From: S015-6 sp964384945
GTDB lineage: Bacteria > Desulfobacterota > DSWW01
Reading direction: 5' to 3'
DNA: 64,000 nucleotides
NCBI GenBank assembly: GCA_964384945.1
Contig: CAYLMK010000024.1
Span: 1-64,000 of the forward strand
The position numbers and the translations under genes were made by a program. A model generated the notes under the pieces. That model did no database searches, was not told the DNA's origin, and worked only from the letters and a program-made list of their open reading frames with translations. The first letter of the stretch is position 1. Every line of letters begins with the position of its first letter. Positions 26,718 through 35,407 of this stretch are shown here, in pieces.

Positions 26718-26953
26718 GAAGACGAGGAGGAAACGCTCAAGCCAGCAGGCGCGTTTCCTCCTCCCCGGCACGGGGGAATCCCTCCCCGACCGACCGGGCG
26801 TTCCGCTGAATCGAGAGAATCCATCCCTGCGGCATCCCCACCCTCCGCGGCACGGAAGGAGGCTTCATCAGGAATCCTTTTGCATTGGGCGTCCCGGACA
26901 GGAAGGCCGTGGAAGCGAACGGGATGTACGCTCTCCCGCAGCAAGGCGATCCC

Positions 26954-28378
26954 ATGACTACGGAGAAGTCTGAGCAGCGACTGAGAAAGGACGTCGGGTT
27001 CTGGGGCCTGCTTGCGATGTGCGTGGGTCTGAACATCGGAGGGGCCCTGTTCGCGCTGACGACCGTTGCGGCTGGGCTGTGCGGCCCCTCCCTGCCGCTG
27101 GCCATGCTGCTCTCGTCGGTCCCGATTCTGCTGGCGGTCGTCCCGTATGTGACGCTCACCTCGGTCATCCCGACCACGAGCGCCAGCTATCGTTACTCGC
27201 AGCTCTTCAGCCCCTTCGTCGCGATGGTCAGCATGTTCACCCTGCTGATCTGCATGCTCATCGGCGGGCAACCCCTGTATGCGATGGCATTCGGAAAATA
27301 CCTGGAGGCCCTGCTTCCTCTCGATTCAACCTGGACGGGGGTCGCATCCCTCACCGCCTTCTACCTGATCAACCTGATGGGCGTGAGGCTCACGGCGGTG
27401 ATCCAGACGATCCTGTTCTTCATGCTCCTTTCCGCGCTGTTTCTCTACATCGTCCTAGGGGTCCCCTCCATCCGCGCGGAGAACTTCGCGAACCCCTTTC
27501 CGAACGGCGTGGGAGGTATCCTTGCCGCTGCCGGGCTCCTGTTCACCTTCAGCGCAGGGGGCATCTTCGTCATCGACCTGGGCGGAGAGGTCATGCACGC
27601 CAACAAGACGTTCTCCAGGGCGCTGCCTGTGGGTATCGGGATCGTCGTGGTCCTTTACGCGTTGATCGGCGCCGCCACGGTCGGCGTGGTGGACGTGACA
27701 AGCGTCGCGGACAAGACCTCGCTGATCGAGGTGGCCGAGCGCTTCATGCCCGGGCCGGCCCTGGCCTATTTTATCGTCGGTGGGGCCCTTGTGGCCTGCG
27801 CAACGACGATCAACATCGTCTTCACCATCATGTCCCGAGGGCTTCTGGTCGTTTCGGCACAGGGACTCTTACCCGAATTGTTCGGAAGGGTGAATGCGAG
27901 ATTCGGGACGCCCCACTGGGGCCTGACGGCGGCCTACCTCGTCTGTGTCGCGGCGCTGGTCATCATCCCGTTGCTCGGGTTCCTTCCGCCCCTGATGTTC
28001 TTCGGGTCCATGCTCAACCTGGGGCTGATTCTCTCCATCTCCGTGGTCACCTTGGCAGGCTTCGTCCTGCCCGGGAGGTACCCGGCCCTCTTCGAGAGGG
28101 CATCGATGCGCATATCGCCTCGAGCCCTGAGATTGATCTGCGGCACGGTCATCCTGCTGAACGCGGTCATTTTCGCCTTCTTCGTGGTGGCCATCAAGCA
28201 GGCCGCCCTGGTCTTCCTGGGTATCGTGCTGGCCTGTTGCCTTTACGCACAATCAAAGAAGAGATCCCTGGCGCAGATCGAGAAACGCCTGGCCCGGTCG
28301 CAGGGACCGGCCGGGATTCCGCTTCCCTGGATGGAGCCGGAAGAAAGGAATGGGGGATCAGAGGTTGGCAGTTGTTAG
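26954..28378 (+). CDS. APC-family amino-acid permease
   Basis: A 474-residue inner-membrane transporter with about 12 helices. The N-terminal helix VGFWGLLAMCVGLNIGGALF is the broken first helix of APC transporters, and FTFSAGGIFVIDLGGEVMHANKTF matches the helix-6/7 region with its conserved Glu. The ATG at 26954 has a weak AAGG site; one at 26924 is possible. It lies 236 bases after the RND gene and 113 before the SDR gene, all on the plus strand, so it may be a separate unit. Substrate unknown. Confidence 0.88.
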   Translation: MTTEKSEQRLRKDVGFWGLLAMCVGLNIGGALFALTTVAAGLCGPSLPLAMLLSSVPILLAVVPYVTLTSVIPTTSASYRYSQLFSPFVAMVSMFTLLICMLIGGQPLYAMAFGKYLEALLPLDSTWTGVASLTAFYLINLMGVRLTAVIQTILFFMLLSALFLYIVLGVPSIRAENFANPFPNGVGGILAAAGLLFTFSAGGIFVIDLGGEVMHANKTFSRALPVGIGIVVVLYALIGAATVGVVDVTSVADKTSLIEVAERFMPGPALAYFIVGGALVACATTINIVFTIMSRGLLVVSAQGLLPELFGRVNARFGTPHWGLTAAYLVCVAALVIIPLLGFLPPLMFFGSMLNLGLILSISVVTLAGFVLPGRYPALFERASMRISPRALRLICGTVILLNAVIFAFFVVAIKQAALVFLGIVLACCLYAQSKKRSLAQIEKRLARSQGPAGIPLPWMEPEERNGGSEVGSC

Positions 28379-28491
28379 CGATTCGCCCTTGGCTGTCAGC
28401 TCCCCCCCTCGCGGCACGGGTGGACGCGAAACCGGGACGGCGTGGGCGAATGGCCAACGAAAGGCTACTAGATGAAAAGGGGGCACGAGCC

Positions 28492-29298
28492 ATGAAGTAC
28501 GCCGGGCAGTTTCAGGACAAGGTCGTGTGGATCACCGGAGCCTCCTCGGGGATCGGTGAGGCGCTCGCCTACCTGCTCGACGAGGCGGGAGCCAGGCTCG
28601 CCCTGTCCTCGAACGAACCGGAGCGGCTGGAAGAGGTCCGGCAGCGGTGCGCCGGTAAGGCGGTGCACATGGTCCTTCCGCTCGACCTCGCAGACTGGGC
28701 GGGCCTCGATGCGAAGGCAGAGGCGGTGCTGGGCCGCTTCGGCCGTGTGGACATCCTGGTGAACAACGGGGGGATCAGCCACCGCTCTCTCGCCAAGGAC
28801 ACATCTCTCGAGGTCGATCGAAAGGTGATGGACATCGACTATTTCGGGCACGTCGCCCTGACCAAGGCGGTCCTCCCTTCGATGCTGCAAAGGAAATCGG
28901 GGCACATCGTGGTCACCACAAGCCTCGCGGGCCTGCTCGAGGTCCCGTATCGAACCGCTTACTGCGCTGCCAAGCACGCGCTTCACGGCTTCTTCAACAC
29001 CCTGCGGGTCGAGCTCTGGGAGGACAACATCAAGGTCACACTGGTCTGCCCGGCCCAGGTTCGAACGAACATATCCTACCAGGCCCTGGCAGGGGACGGG
29101 GGCAAGTACGGCAAGATGGATCCGCTGATCGAGGCCGGCATGTCTCCTGGCGCCTGTGCCGAGGCGATCGCCGAGGCCGTCGTCAAGGGCAGGCAGCAGG
29201 TCCTGGTCGGCAAGGGCAAGCCGATCCTCGGAACCTACATAAAACGCCTCTTCCCCACCCTCTTCACGCGGCTGGTGAGGAAGGCGCAGGTGATCTGA
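28492..29298 (+). CDS. Short-chain dehydrogenase/reductase
   Basis: A 268-residue NAD(P)-dependent oxidoreductase of the classical SDR type. The dinucleotide motif is TGASSGIGE (15-23). NNGG replaces the usual NNAG. The catalytic set is Ser in TTSLAG, then YRTAYCAAKHA giving Tyr and Lys. The C-terminal 40 residues are basic and hydrophobic (YIKRLFPTLFTRLVRKAQ), as in DHRS7-like lipid-active members. The ATG at 28492 is preceded by AAAGGGGGC; another at 28450 is possible. It is followed 39 bases later by the TauE/SafE permease gene. Substrate not evident. Confidence 0.9.
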   Translation: MKYAGQFQDKVVWITGASSGIGEALAYLLDEAGARLALSSNEPERLEEVRQRCAGKAVHMVLPLDLADWAGLDAKAEAVLGRFGRVDILVNNGGISHRSLAKDTSLEVDRKVMDIDYFGHVALTKAVLPSMLQRKSGHIVVTTSLAGLLEVPYRTAYCAAKHALHGFFNTLRVELWEDNIKVTLVCPAQVRTNISYQALAGDGGKYGKMDPLIEAGMSPGACAEAIAEAVVKGRQQVLVGKGKPILGTYIKRLFPTLFTRLVRKAQVI

Positions 29299-29337
29299 CT
29301 CCATGGGGCGGCCTCGACGACTCACCGACGGAAACCT

Positions 29338-30072
29338 ATGGACCCTGATATCCTCTTCCTTACTGTCATCGTCCTGGTCGCCTACATCACGCAGGCCATG
29401 ACCGGCTTTGGAAGCATCATCCTTGCGGTGACCCTGGGTTCGCACCTCTACCCGGTCGAGTTCCTCCTGGCCACGCTGGTTCCGGCCGACCTGTTCATGA
29501 ACATCTACATCGTGGGCAAGTACCCGAGGGACGTGGATCGCGGCCTCCTCTTCCGCGGAATCCTTCCCCTGATGGGCGCCGGCCTCGTGGTCGGGATCGG
29601 CATCTTCCAGCTGGTTCACGGGGCACCCCTGAAGAAGGCCTTCGGCCTGGTCGTCGCGTTGCTCTGCGGCCGTGAACTCGCCAGGCTGCTGAGTAAACCG
29701 GAAGCGGGAAGGCCCCTTTCAAGGACGCAGTACGCCCTGTCCGTGCTCGCCGGGGGCGTCACGCAGGGCCTCTTTGCCTCGGGCGGCCCCCTGGTGGTCT
29801 ATGCGGTCAGCCGGCTACAGATCGAGAAGGGGCGTTTTCGAAGCACGCTCTCCGCGCTCTGGCTCCTGACCAACAGCGCGCTCGTGGTGTCCTACATCGC
29901 GGCCGGCCTGCTGACCAGGGAGAATCTCAAGTTCTGGCTGTACCTGGCGCCGACGATCGCCATCGGCACCTTGATCGGCGAGAGGCTTCACGACCGGGTG
30001 AACGAGCACCTGTTCCGGATCCTGGTCTTCGCGATACTCGTCGCTGCCGGCCTGTCGCTCGTGGTCAGGTAG
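29338..30072 (+). CDS. TauE/SafE family permease (anion exporter-type)
   Basis: A 244-residue inner-membrane protein with about eight helices. The two family repeats are seen as ITQAMTGFGSIILAV near the start and GVTQGLFASGGPLVVYAV near residue 140, each with the Gly-rich loop. Members move sulfite, sulfonates or small organic acids. Its 3' end overlaps by 8 bases the end of lutC on the other strand, so it converges with the lactate operon and could serve organic-acid transport; this is only contextual. Confidence 0.88.
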   Translation: MDPDILFLTVIVLVAYITQAMTGFGSIILAVTLGSHLYPVEFLLATLVPADLFMNIYIVGKYPRDVDRGLLFRGILPLMGAGLVVGIGIFQLVHGAPLKKAFGLVVALLCGRELARLLSKPEAGRPLSRTQYALSVLAGGVTQGLFASGGPLVVYAVSRLQIEKGRFRSTLSALWLLTNSALVVSYIAAGLLTRENLKFWLYLAPTIAIGTLIGERLHDRVNEHLFRILVFAILVAAGLSLVVR

Positions 30073-30748
30073 GCGCCTGTTCGATCAGCAGGACGGTCAG
30101 GGTCTTGGGCCCGTGCATGCCGGTGAAGAGCGTTGCCTGTATGTCCGCCGTCATGCTCGGCCCGGTGATGAAGGTGAGCTGGCCGGGCGGCCTTCCCCCT
30201 GCCTCGAAGACCTTGCCCGTCACTTCCTCCAAGACCGGGCGGATCCTGTCGGCAGGAACGATCGCGATGTGCCGGATCGGGGCGAGCGAGGCCAGGCGCG
30301 GCTGGCGCTCGTCATGGATCAGACAGAGGGTGCCCGACTCGGCCACCGCGAAGTCGACGCCCGTGACGCCGGCCTGCGCCTCTTGGAAGGCGACCCGCTT
30401 GAAGTCCTCCCGGTCCCGGCAGTCCTTCCGGGTGAGGACCTCGATGCCGTTCTTTCGGCCCCAGCCGGGCAGGTCCAGGGCCGCCACCACCTCGTCCTCG
30501 GAGGCCAGGACGCGGGTCAACCCCTCCTCCTTGGCGATCTCGGTCAGCTTGTCCAGGGCCTCCGCAACGTCTCGAACCCGATGAACCGCGCAGCCGAGGA
30601 GGGTCAGGTTCTCGACCAATTTCGCGGCCGCCTGTTCCGGGCTCAACGCGAGCTCGTTCAAGGGAGGCGCGGTGGGCCGGGGAGGCGGCGCCTTCCGCGG
30701 GGCGGCCTTCAGCTTGTCCAGGATTTCGTCTCTTGCTGTCTTCGGCAT
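30065..30748 (-). CDS. lutC: LUD-domain protein, lactate utilization subunit LutC
   Basis: A 227-residue cytosolic protein of the LUD superfamily. VDFAVAESGTLCL and LTFITGPSMTADIQATLFTGMHGPKTL are the usual conserved segments of LutC/YkgG. An unusual Pro-rich N terminus (PRKAPPPRPTAPP, about 17-29) precedes the domain. It is third in the minus-strand order lutA-lutB-lutC, 44 bases after lutB. With LutA and LutB it forms the iron-sulfur L-lactate dehydrogenase complex that makes pyruvate. Confidence 0.92.
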   Translation of the reverse strand: MPKTARDEILDKLKAAPRKAPPPRPTAPPLNELALSPEQAAAKLVENLTLLGCAVHRVRDVAEALDKLTEIAKEEGLTRVLASEDEVVAALDLPGWGRKNGIEVLTRKDCRDREDFKRVAFQEAQAGVTGVDFAVAESGTLCLIHDERQPRLASLAPIRHIAIVPADRIRPVLEEVTGKVFEAGGRPPGQLTFITGPSMTADIQATLFTGMHGPKTLTVLLIEQAPT

Positions 30749-30792
30749 CTTCCCTTTCTCCCTGGTTTTCCTTTGGTCTCATCCGCCCGCCC

Positions 30793-32247
30793 TCAGAGCC
30801 TCGAAGAGCCCTCGCCGTCCTTTGTCCCCCGCCCCCGCATCCTGTCGTGAAAGGTGCTCTCGGCCATGGCAGGGAAATCCCGGCTCTTGAACCAGCCCTC
30901 CAGGGGCCCCTTCATTCCCCGGACGAACCCCTGCTCGACATGCCGGTTGACGACGGGCCGGGCCGCCCGGATGCCCAGGTTCCATCTCCAGCGGCGCCTC
31001 GTGGCCCACGAAAAAATCTCCATGAACGCGGATTCCGCCCACGGCCTGCCCTGGGCCCGGTAAGTCGGGTCGCGCTCCACGTCTTTGGCCCTGTAAGACA
31101 GAAATTTCTGCGGGTGATCGATCCCGGCGGGACAGACGACCTTGCAGGCCCCGCAGAGCGTGCAGGCCCTGTAAAGATCCCGGGTCCTCTCCTGGCCGAG
31201 GATCAGGGGGTTGATGACCTGTCCCATCGGCCCCGAATAGACCCATCCGTAGGGGTATCCGCCGACCTTTGCGTAGATCGGGCACTCGAGCATGCAGGCC
31301 CCGCAGCGGATGCAGCGGAGGATCTCCCGGGCCTCGGGGTCCCGGTAGAAGGTCGAGCGGCCGTTGTCCAGGATCACGATGAAAAGCTCCTCCGGGCCGT
31401 CCGTCTCCCCCTCCTTCTTCGGCCCGGTGTCCATCGATACGTAGCAGCCGAGGAGTTGGCCCGTGCTGTTCCTGCAAAGGAGCCGGAGCATGTGCATGGC
31501 ATCCTGCATCGTGGGCACGACCTTCTCCAGGCTCATCACGGACACCTGCACCCGGGGGGACGACTTGGTCATGCGGATGTTCCCCTCGTTCTCCACGTTG
31601 AGGATCGTGCCGGTCTCCGCAACCGCCATGTTCACGCCGGTGATGCCCATTTCGACCCGATGGAACTTGTCTCGCAAGAAGACCCGGGCGGCATGACCGA
31701 GTGCGACCGGGTCCGCGGTCGGCTCCTTCAGGATGCCCTTCTCGAGAAAGACGTCGCAGATCTCCCGGACGGGAATGTTCAGGGCGGGCCCGACGATGTT
31801 GTAGGGCGGCCTTTCGAGGAGCTGGATGATGAACTCCCCCAGATCCGTCTCGAAGACCTCGAGCCCGTTTTCGATCAGGACATCGTTGACGGCCGTCTCC
31901 TCGGTGACCATGGATTTTCCCTTGGTGACGAGCCGCACGTTGCGCTCCCGAGCGATCCTGAGGATGTGGTCGTTGGCCTCGGCGGCGTCCCGGGCCCAGA
32001 GAACGACCGCGCCCTGCGCGACGGCGTTCCTCTCGAATTCCTCGAGAAGCTCGGGCAGCCTTTCCACCGCCTCGGCCCGAATCGCCCTGCCCAGGTCGAG
32101 GGCCGCCGCGGGGTCCGGGAACAGGCCCATCACTTGCTTGCGCCGCTCTTGCAGGAAGAGCCCCACTAAGTCCAGGTGAGCCCGGGTGTGCCGGGTCTTC
32201 AATTCCTCTCGGGCCACCTCGCTAAACCGCTCCGACTTGATCTTCAT
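30793..32247 (-). CDS. lutB: Iron-sulfur lactate dehydrogenase subunit LutB
   Basis: A 484-residue protein. The N-terminal LUD domain (about 60-300) has VNMAVAETGTILNVENEGN and the DGPEELFIVILDNGR segment. Two 4Fe-4S motifs follow, CIRCGACMLECP and CTLCGACKVVCP, then a C-terminal LutB-type tail. This is the family's standard architecture and length. Its start overlaps the end of lutA by 4 bases (ATGA), showing translational coupling. It transfers electrons from lactate oxidation towards the respiratory chain. Confidence 0.95.
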   Translation of the reverse strand: MKIKSERFSEVAREELKTRHTRAHLDLVGLFLQERRKQVMGLFPDPAAALDLGRAIRAEAVERLPELLEEFERNAVAQGAVVLWARDAAEANDHILRIARERNVRLVTKGKSMVTEETAVNDVLIENGLEVFETDLGEFIIQLLERPPYNIVGPALNIPVREICDVFLEKGILKEPTADPVALGHAARVFLRDKFHRVEMGITGVNMAVAETGTILNVENEGNIRMTKSSPRVQVSVMSLEKVVPTMQDAMHMLRLLCRNSTGQLLGCYVSMDTGPKKEGETDGPEELFIVILDNGRSTFYRDPEAREILRCIRCGACMLECPIYAKVGGYPYGWVYSGPMGQVINPLILGQERTRDLYRACTLCGACKVVCPAGIDHPQKFLSYRAKDVERDPTYRAQGRPWAESAFMEIFSWATRRRWRWNLGIRAARPVVNRHVEQGFVRGMKGPLEGWFKSRDFPAMAESTFHDRMRGRGTKDGEGSSRL

Positions 32248-32984
32248 CTCTTTCCATCCCCTATGGATTCCGCCAGGAAGCTGGCGATGTGTACGGCCCT
32301 CTTCTCCGGGTGATGCCGGTGAAGGTAGCCTCCGATGTTGATGAGGCAGCCCGGGTCACAGGCCACCAGAAGGTCCGCGCCGCTTGCGATGTAGTTCGCC
32401 GCCTTTTCGCTGACCAGGGCCTCGGATATCTCCGGGTAGTTCGTGGAAAACTCGCCCCCGAACCCGCAGCATACACGCGCCCCCTGCATGGGTACCAGTT
32501 CCGCGCCCTTGACGGCGCGGATGAGCTTTTTGGGCTGCTCGGACACGCCCAGGCCGTTCAAGACCCTGCACGATTCGTGGTAGGCCACCTTTCCCTCGTA
32601 GCGGGCGCCGACCTCTTCGACCCCCGCGACGTCCACCAGGTACTGGGAGAACTCGTACAGCCTCGGCGCGAGCTCCTCGGCCCGCCGGAGCCATCCCGGC
32701 TCATCCTCCAGGAGCTGCGGATACCGGTCCTTGACCGTGCAGACGCAGGAGCCGGAGGGGCAGACCACGGCCTCGTCGTCGCCGAAGATCTCGATGAAAT
32801 GCCTGGCCGAGGCCTTGGCCTTCTTCACGTAGCCCGCGTGAATCGAGGGCTGGCCGCAGCAGGTCTGGTCCGGATGGTAGACCGGGTCGTGGCCGATCCG
32901 CCGGAGGACCCGGAGGCAGGCCTCTCCGATCTCGGGCAGGAAGAGATCCACCATGCAGGGAATAAACAGGGACACTTGCCTCAT
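32244..32984 (-). CDS. lutA: CCG-domain lactate dehydrogenase subunit LutA
   Basis: A 246-residue protein with two Cys-rich CCG domains: TCCGQPSIHAG (about 42-52) and RVCCGFGGEFSTNYPE (about 168-183), as in LutA/YkgE and heterodisulfide-reductase-type subunits, which bind non-cubane iron-sulfur clusters. It is first of the three lut genes, coupled to lutB by overlap. A 49-codon open frame with a good ribosome site stands 50 bases upstream on the same strand and may lead the operon. No LutP permease gene is adjacent. Confidence 0.94.
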   Translation of the reverse strand: MRQVSLFIPCMVDLFLPEIGEACLRVLRRIGHDPVYHPDQTCCGQPSIHAGYVKKAKASARHFIEIFGDDEAVVCPSGSCVCTVKDRYPQLLEDEPGWLRRAEELAPRLYEFSQYLVDVAGVEEVGARYEGKVAYHESCRVLNGLGVSEQPKKLIRAVKGAELVPMQGARVCCGFGGEFSTNYPEISEALVSEKAANYIASGADLLVACDPGCLINIGGYLHRHHPEKRAVHIASFLAESIGDGKR

Positions 32985-33034
32985 AGAACCCCCCGCGCAT
33001 CATGCGTCGCTGTGAACCAGAGGATCAGCCGCTG

Positions 33035-33184
33035 TTAACCACGATTGAATATCGCCTCCCATAGAGGAGTTTTTCGGAGTGACGCCCATGTGCCGTCATC
33101 CGACCGATTGCAGATGACTTCCATGCCCGGACCCAGATCGAAATACTCCCTGCCTTCTCCTCGGAGCACCCAGTGTCTCTGCAT
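33035..33184 (-). CDS. Small 49-residue protein upstream of lutA
   Basis: A short open frame from ATG at 33184 to TAA, with GGGAGGCAG at ideal distance. It encodes MQRHWVLRGEGREYFDLGPG followed by a polar middle and LWEAIFNRG at the end. The composition is protein-like, with several aromatic and acidic residues. It lies 50 bases before lutA on the same strand. It could be a leader peptide, a small subunit or a chance frame. I know no homologue. Confidence 0.5.
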   Translation of the reverse strand: MQRHWVLRGEGREYFDLGPGMEVICNRSDDGTWASLRKTPLWEAIFNRG

Positions 33185-33274
33185 CGCTGCCTCCCTTCCA
33201 CGGAAAAAGCGTCAGAGACGCGGGACGGGGATACCCAACAAGCCTCTGTCGGGATTCTCTTTTTGTCAAGAGAC

Positions 33275-33314
33275 GGAAAAAGGCGGTACCCGGAAACCGG
33301 TACCGCCTTTTTCC
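33275..33314. terminator. Strong rho-independent terminator
   Basis: A perfect 16-bp stem, GGAAAAAGGCGGTACC / GGTACCGCCTTTTTCC, with an 8-base loop. The A5/T5 arms give a U-tract in either direction. It ends the minus-strand PEP-CTERM gene (stop 69 bases upstream in transcription) and insulates the small ORF-lutABC unit. Confidence 0.88.
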
Positions 33315-33382
33315 GGCCGTCCTGGAGAACGACCGTCAGACCCTATTCACCCCATTCCCGCTGCAGACGGGAACTCAACGAT

Positions 33383-34003
33383 CTAGCCGGACCTCTTTCT
33401 CAACCCTGCGAGGCCGAGCAGCCCGGACCCGAGCAGAAGGACCGTGCCCGGCTCCGGGACGGGTGCCGTGCCTTCGACCACCGTGATGCCGCCGCTGTTG
33501 AGAGCCACATCGAGGGGCTCTCCGAGGGAGTCACCGAACACGGCGTCCGATAACGCCAGAGGACTCGTGCCCAAGGCAAGCGTGTCGAATGTGAGGGACG
33601 CCAGCACGAAGCTCTCGGCCTGAAAAAGTTCCAGGTCTTCGGACGGGTCCAGGGACAACTCAAAGAGGTTCCACTCTCCGGGCGTCCGTTCGGACGCATC
33701 CATCGGGTTCGACCCCAGCGCAAACAGGTCCAGTTGATCCCCCAGGACAGGATCGCCGAATACGATGCTGTTCAGGGCGAGGATGGATGGGTCGAAGCCA
33801 AGGACGAAATCGAACGCTCCCAACGAGGGGGCCTCGCCGTCTCCCAGGCCGGAGATCACGATGTCCACCATGGCCTGATTGCCGAGAAACACGTTCTGGG
33901 AACCAGGATGGAAGCCGATCGATAGGGCGTGCGAAGGCCCGGGGCTCCCTGCGAACAGTGTCAGGAGCAAGGCAAGGCCAAGGAAGGGCGCGGTGCGTCT
34001 CAT
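33383..34003 (-). CDS. PEP-CTERM sorting-domain protein with cohesin-like domain
   Basis: A 206-residue exported protein. Signal peptide about 1-27 (cut after SHA). The mature domain (30-170) has FHPGSQNVFLGNQAMVDIVIS and LGAFDFVLGFDPSILALNS, a cohesin/dockerin-type beta-sandwich pattern common in PEP-CTERM proteins. The end carries VPEPGTVLLLGSGLLGLAGL followed by RKR, the exosortase recognition tag. Cleavage by an exosortase (not in the window) would release it to the surface or into exopolysaccharide. TAGGAGGT precedes the ATG at 34003. It has its own promoter (34065-34094) and terminator (33275-33314). Confidence 0.92.
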   Translation of the reverse strand: MRRTAPFLGLALLLTLFAGSPGPSHALSIGFHPGSQNVFLGNQAMVDIVISGLGDGEAPSLGAFDFVLGFDPSILALNSIVFGDPVLGDQLDLFALGSNPMDASERTPGEWNLFELSLDPSEDLELFQAESFVLASLTFDTLALGTSPLALSDAVFGDSLGEPLDVALNSGGITVVEGTAPVPEPGTVLLLGSGLLGLAGLRKRSG

Positions 34004-34064
34004 GCTGTACCTCCTATTCCGGCTCGGTGCGAAGGATGCATCCAGGGAGTACATCCTTCTTGCT

Positions 34065-34094
34065 ATTTTAAATTTGGTACAATCAGTTTGTCAA
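34065..34094 (-). promoter_or_regulatory. Sigma-70 promoter of the PEP-CTERM gene
   Basis: On the minus strand TTGACA (34089-34094) and TAAAAT (34065-34070) are 18 bases apart, in an AT-rich patch about 65 bases before the start codon. Confidence 0.65.
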
Positions 34095-34183
34095 CAGTAA
34101 AAAATGCTTCGTCTCGCGTTTGTCCGCCGCCGGGATTCGGCTCGATTTTCATAACGAAAGCGGGAGAAGGGCCGCCGGGCCGG

Positions 34184-35149
34184 CTACTGCATCTCACGGG
34201 CGCCCATGACCCCTCGAAGCTCGGCCATCACGGTCGCCATCTCGAAGAAGTCCACCGGCTTGTCGTGGGGCTCGCCGCGGAACTCCCGGTAGGCGCGGGC
34301 GACATTGAAGATGATCCGCTCCGGCTCGGTCCACTCGGCGTAAGGACCGAGGTCGATTCTCCGGGCGGCCTCGCGCTCGGACATGTTCCGCTCGAAGCAG
34401 ACCCGGGCCTCGTTGTACACATACTGGAGATAGGCGCGCATCTCGACGGCGCCCTCGGGCCCGCACAGGGGGCCGTGGCCGGGCACGATTGTCTCCGGCC
34501 TGAGTTCGAGGATACGGTCCAGGGCCAGGATCCAGTTGTGGAACGTTCCCTCCCAGCCGATCGGGGTGCACAGGCGGAAGACGATGTCGCCGGCGTACAG
34601 GACCCGCTCCTCCGGGAAGAAAACGATCAGGTCCGTCGATGTGTGGGCAGGGCCCACGTGAATCAGTTCCACCTCGCGGTCGTCGACGTACAGAGTCAGA
34701 TGCTTGTCGAACAGGAGGGTAGGGGGCGTGAGCTCGATGCCCGAAAAATCGAACGGGGCGAGCGCCTTCTGCAGCAGCTCGATCACCGGAGAATCCGCCG
34801 GCGCACTCATCACGGCCCGGCTCACCTCGGGCGTCATCTTCATCATTTCGGACCGGAACATCCGGTGGCCGATGATCTCCGCGCCCGCGACAAGCTGGTT
34901 TCCCCAGAAATGATCTCCGTTGTGGTGGGTATTGACCACCCTGCGGATGGGCTTGCCCACCCTCTCGGCCATCTCGTTGAGCATTCTCCGGGTCAGGGGC
35001 AGATCGAACAGGGTGTCGATCAGCAACGCCTCGCCCTTCCCGGCGATCAACCCTGCATTGCTCCACCCGAGCCCTTCGTCCTTCTGCATGTACCCATAGG
35101 CTCGATCCGCGAGCCTCACCAGGCCGAGTTGTGTGGCCTTCACGCCCAT
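34184..35149 (-). CDS. Metallo-beta-lactamase-fold hydrolase
   Basis: A 321-residue protein. The core motif reads NTHHNGDHFWGN, so the usual HxHxDH becomes HHNGDH with Asn in the second His position. The remaining metal-binding sites are present: VGPAHTSTDL (His), YAGDIVF (Asp) and VPGHGPL (His). A lid-like helical insertion is at about 105-140 (RMFRSEMMKMTPEVSRAVMS) and a C-terminal helical region of about 80 residues follows. The start at 35149 (MGVKATQLG) has GGGGGAA upstream. Monocistronic. The substrate is not evident; relatives include glyoxalase II-like and quinoprotein-relay hydrolases. Confidence 0.87.
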   Translation of the reverse strand: MGVKATQLGLVRLADRAYGYMQKDEGLGWSNAGLIAGKGEALLIDTLFDLPLTRRMLNEMAERVGKPIRRVVNTHHNGDHFWGNQLVAGAEIIGHRMFRSEMMKMTPEVSRAVMSAPADSPVIELLQKALAPFDFSGIELTPPTLLFDKHLTLYVDDREVELIHVGPAHTSTDLIVFFPEERVLYAGDIVFRLCTPIGWEGTFHNWILALDRILELRPETIVPGHGPLCGPEGAVEMRAYLQYVYNEARVCFERNMSEREAARRIDLGPYAEWTEPERIIFNVARAYREFRGEPHDKPVDFFEMATVMAELRGVMGAREMQ

Positions 35150-35407
35150 CCTTGTTCCCCCTTTCTCCGGGTGCAACCCTCGAACGCGCGTACCCAGACC
35201 GACTTTACGTCACGCATGCCTCGTTTGCAATCGGTGCAGGCGGGCGTCGTCGATTCTCAAAATGGTAACGAAGGAGGATCAAACCGAGAATCCGGTTCGC
35301 AATGAGGATGCCCGACCTCCGCTCGACCGATGGGCGGGAGGGGTCGCCGACTCAGGCTTTCCCAACCGTAACAGGCGGTTGGAGAAGAGGGTCGGTCATC
35401 CGGGCTT

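Noticed and set aside
24429..26771. A 780-codon open frame opposite the RND transporter
   Set aside because: His/Asp/Arg-rich shadow translation; the plus-strand frame has clear RND helices and motifs.
33264..33269. TTGACA on the minus strand before the small ORF-lutABC unit
   Set aside because: The -35 is perfect, but the expected -10 position holds a GC-rich sequence.
33711..33730. A GGGTTCGACCCC stretch resembling a tRNA T-arm
   Set aside because: It lies within the PEP-CTERM coding region, and no acceptor or anticodon stems can be built around it.
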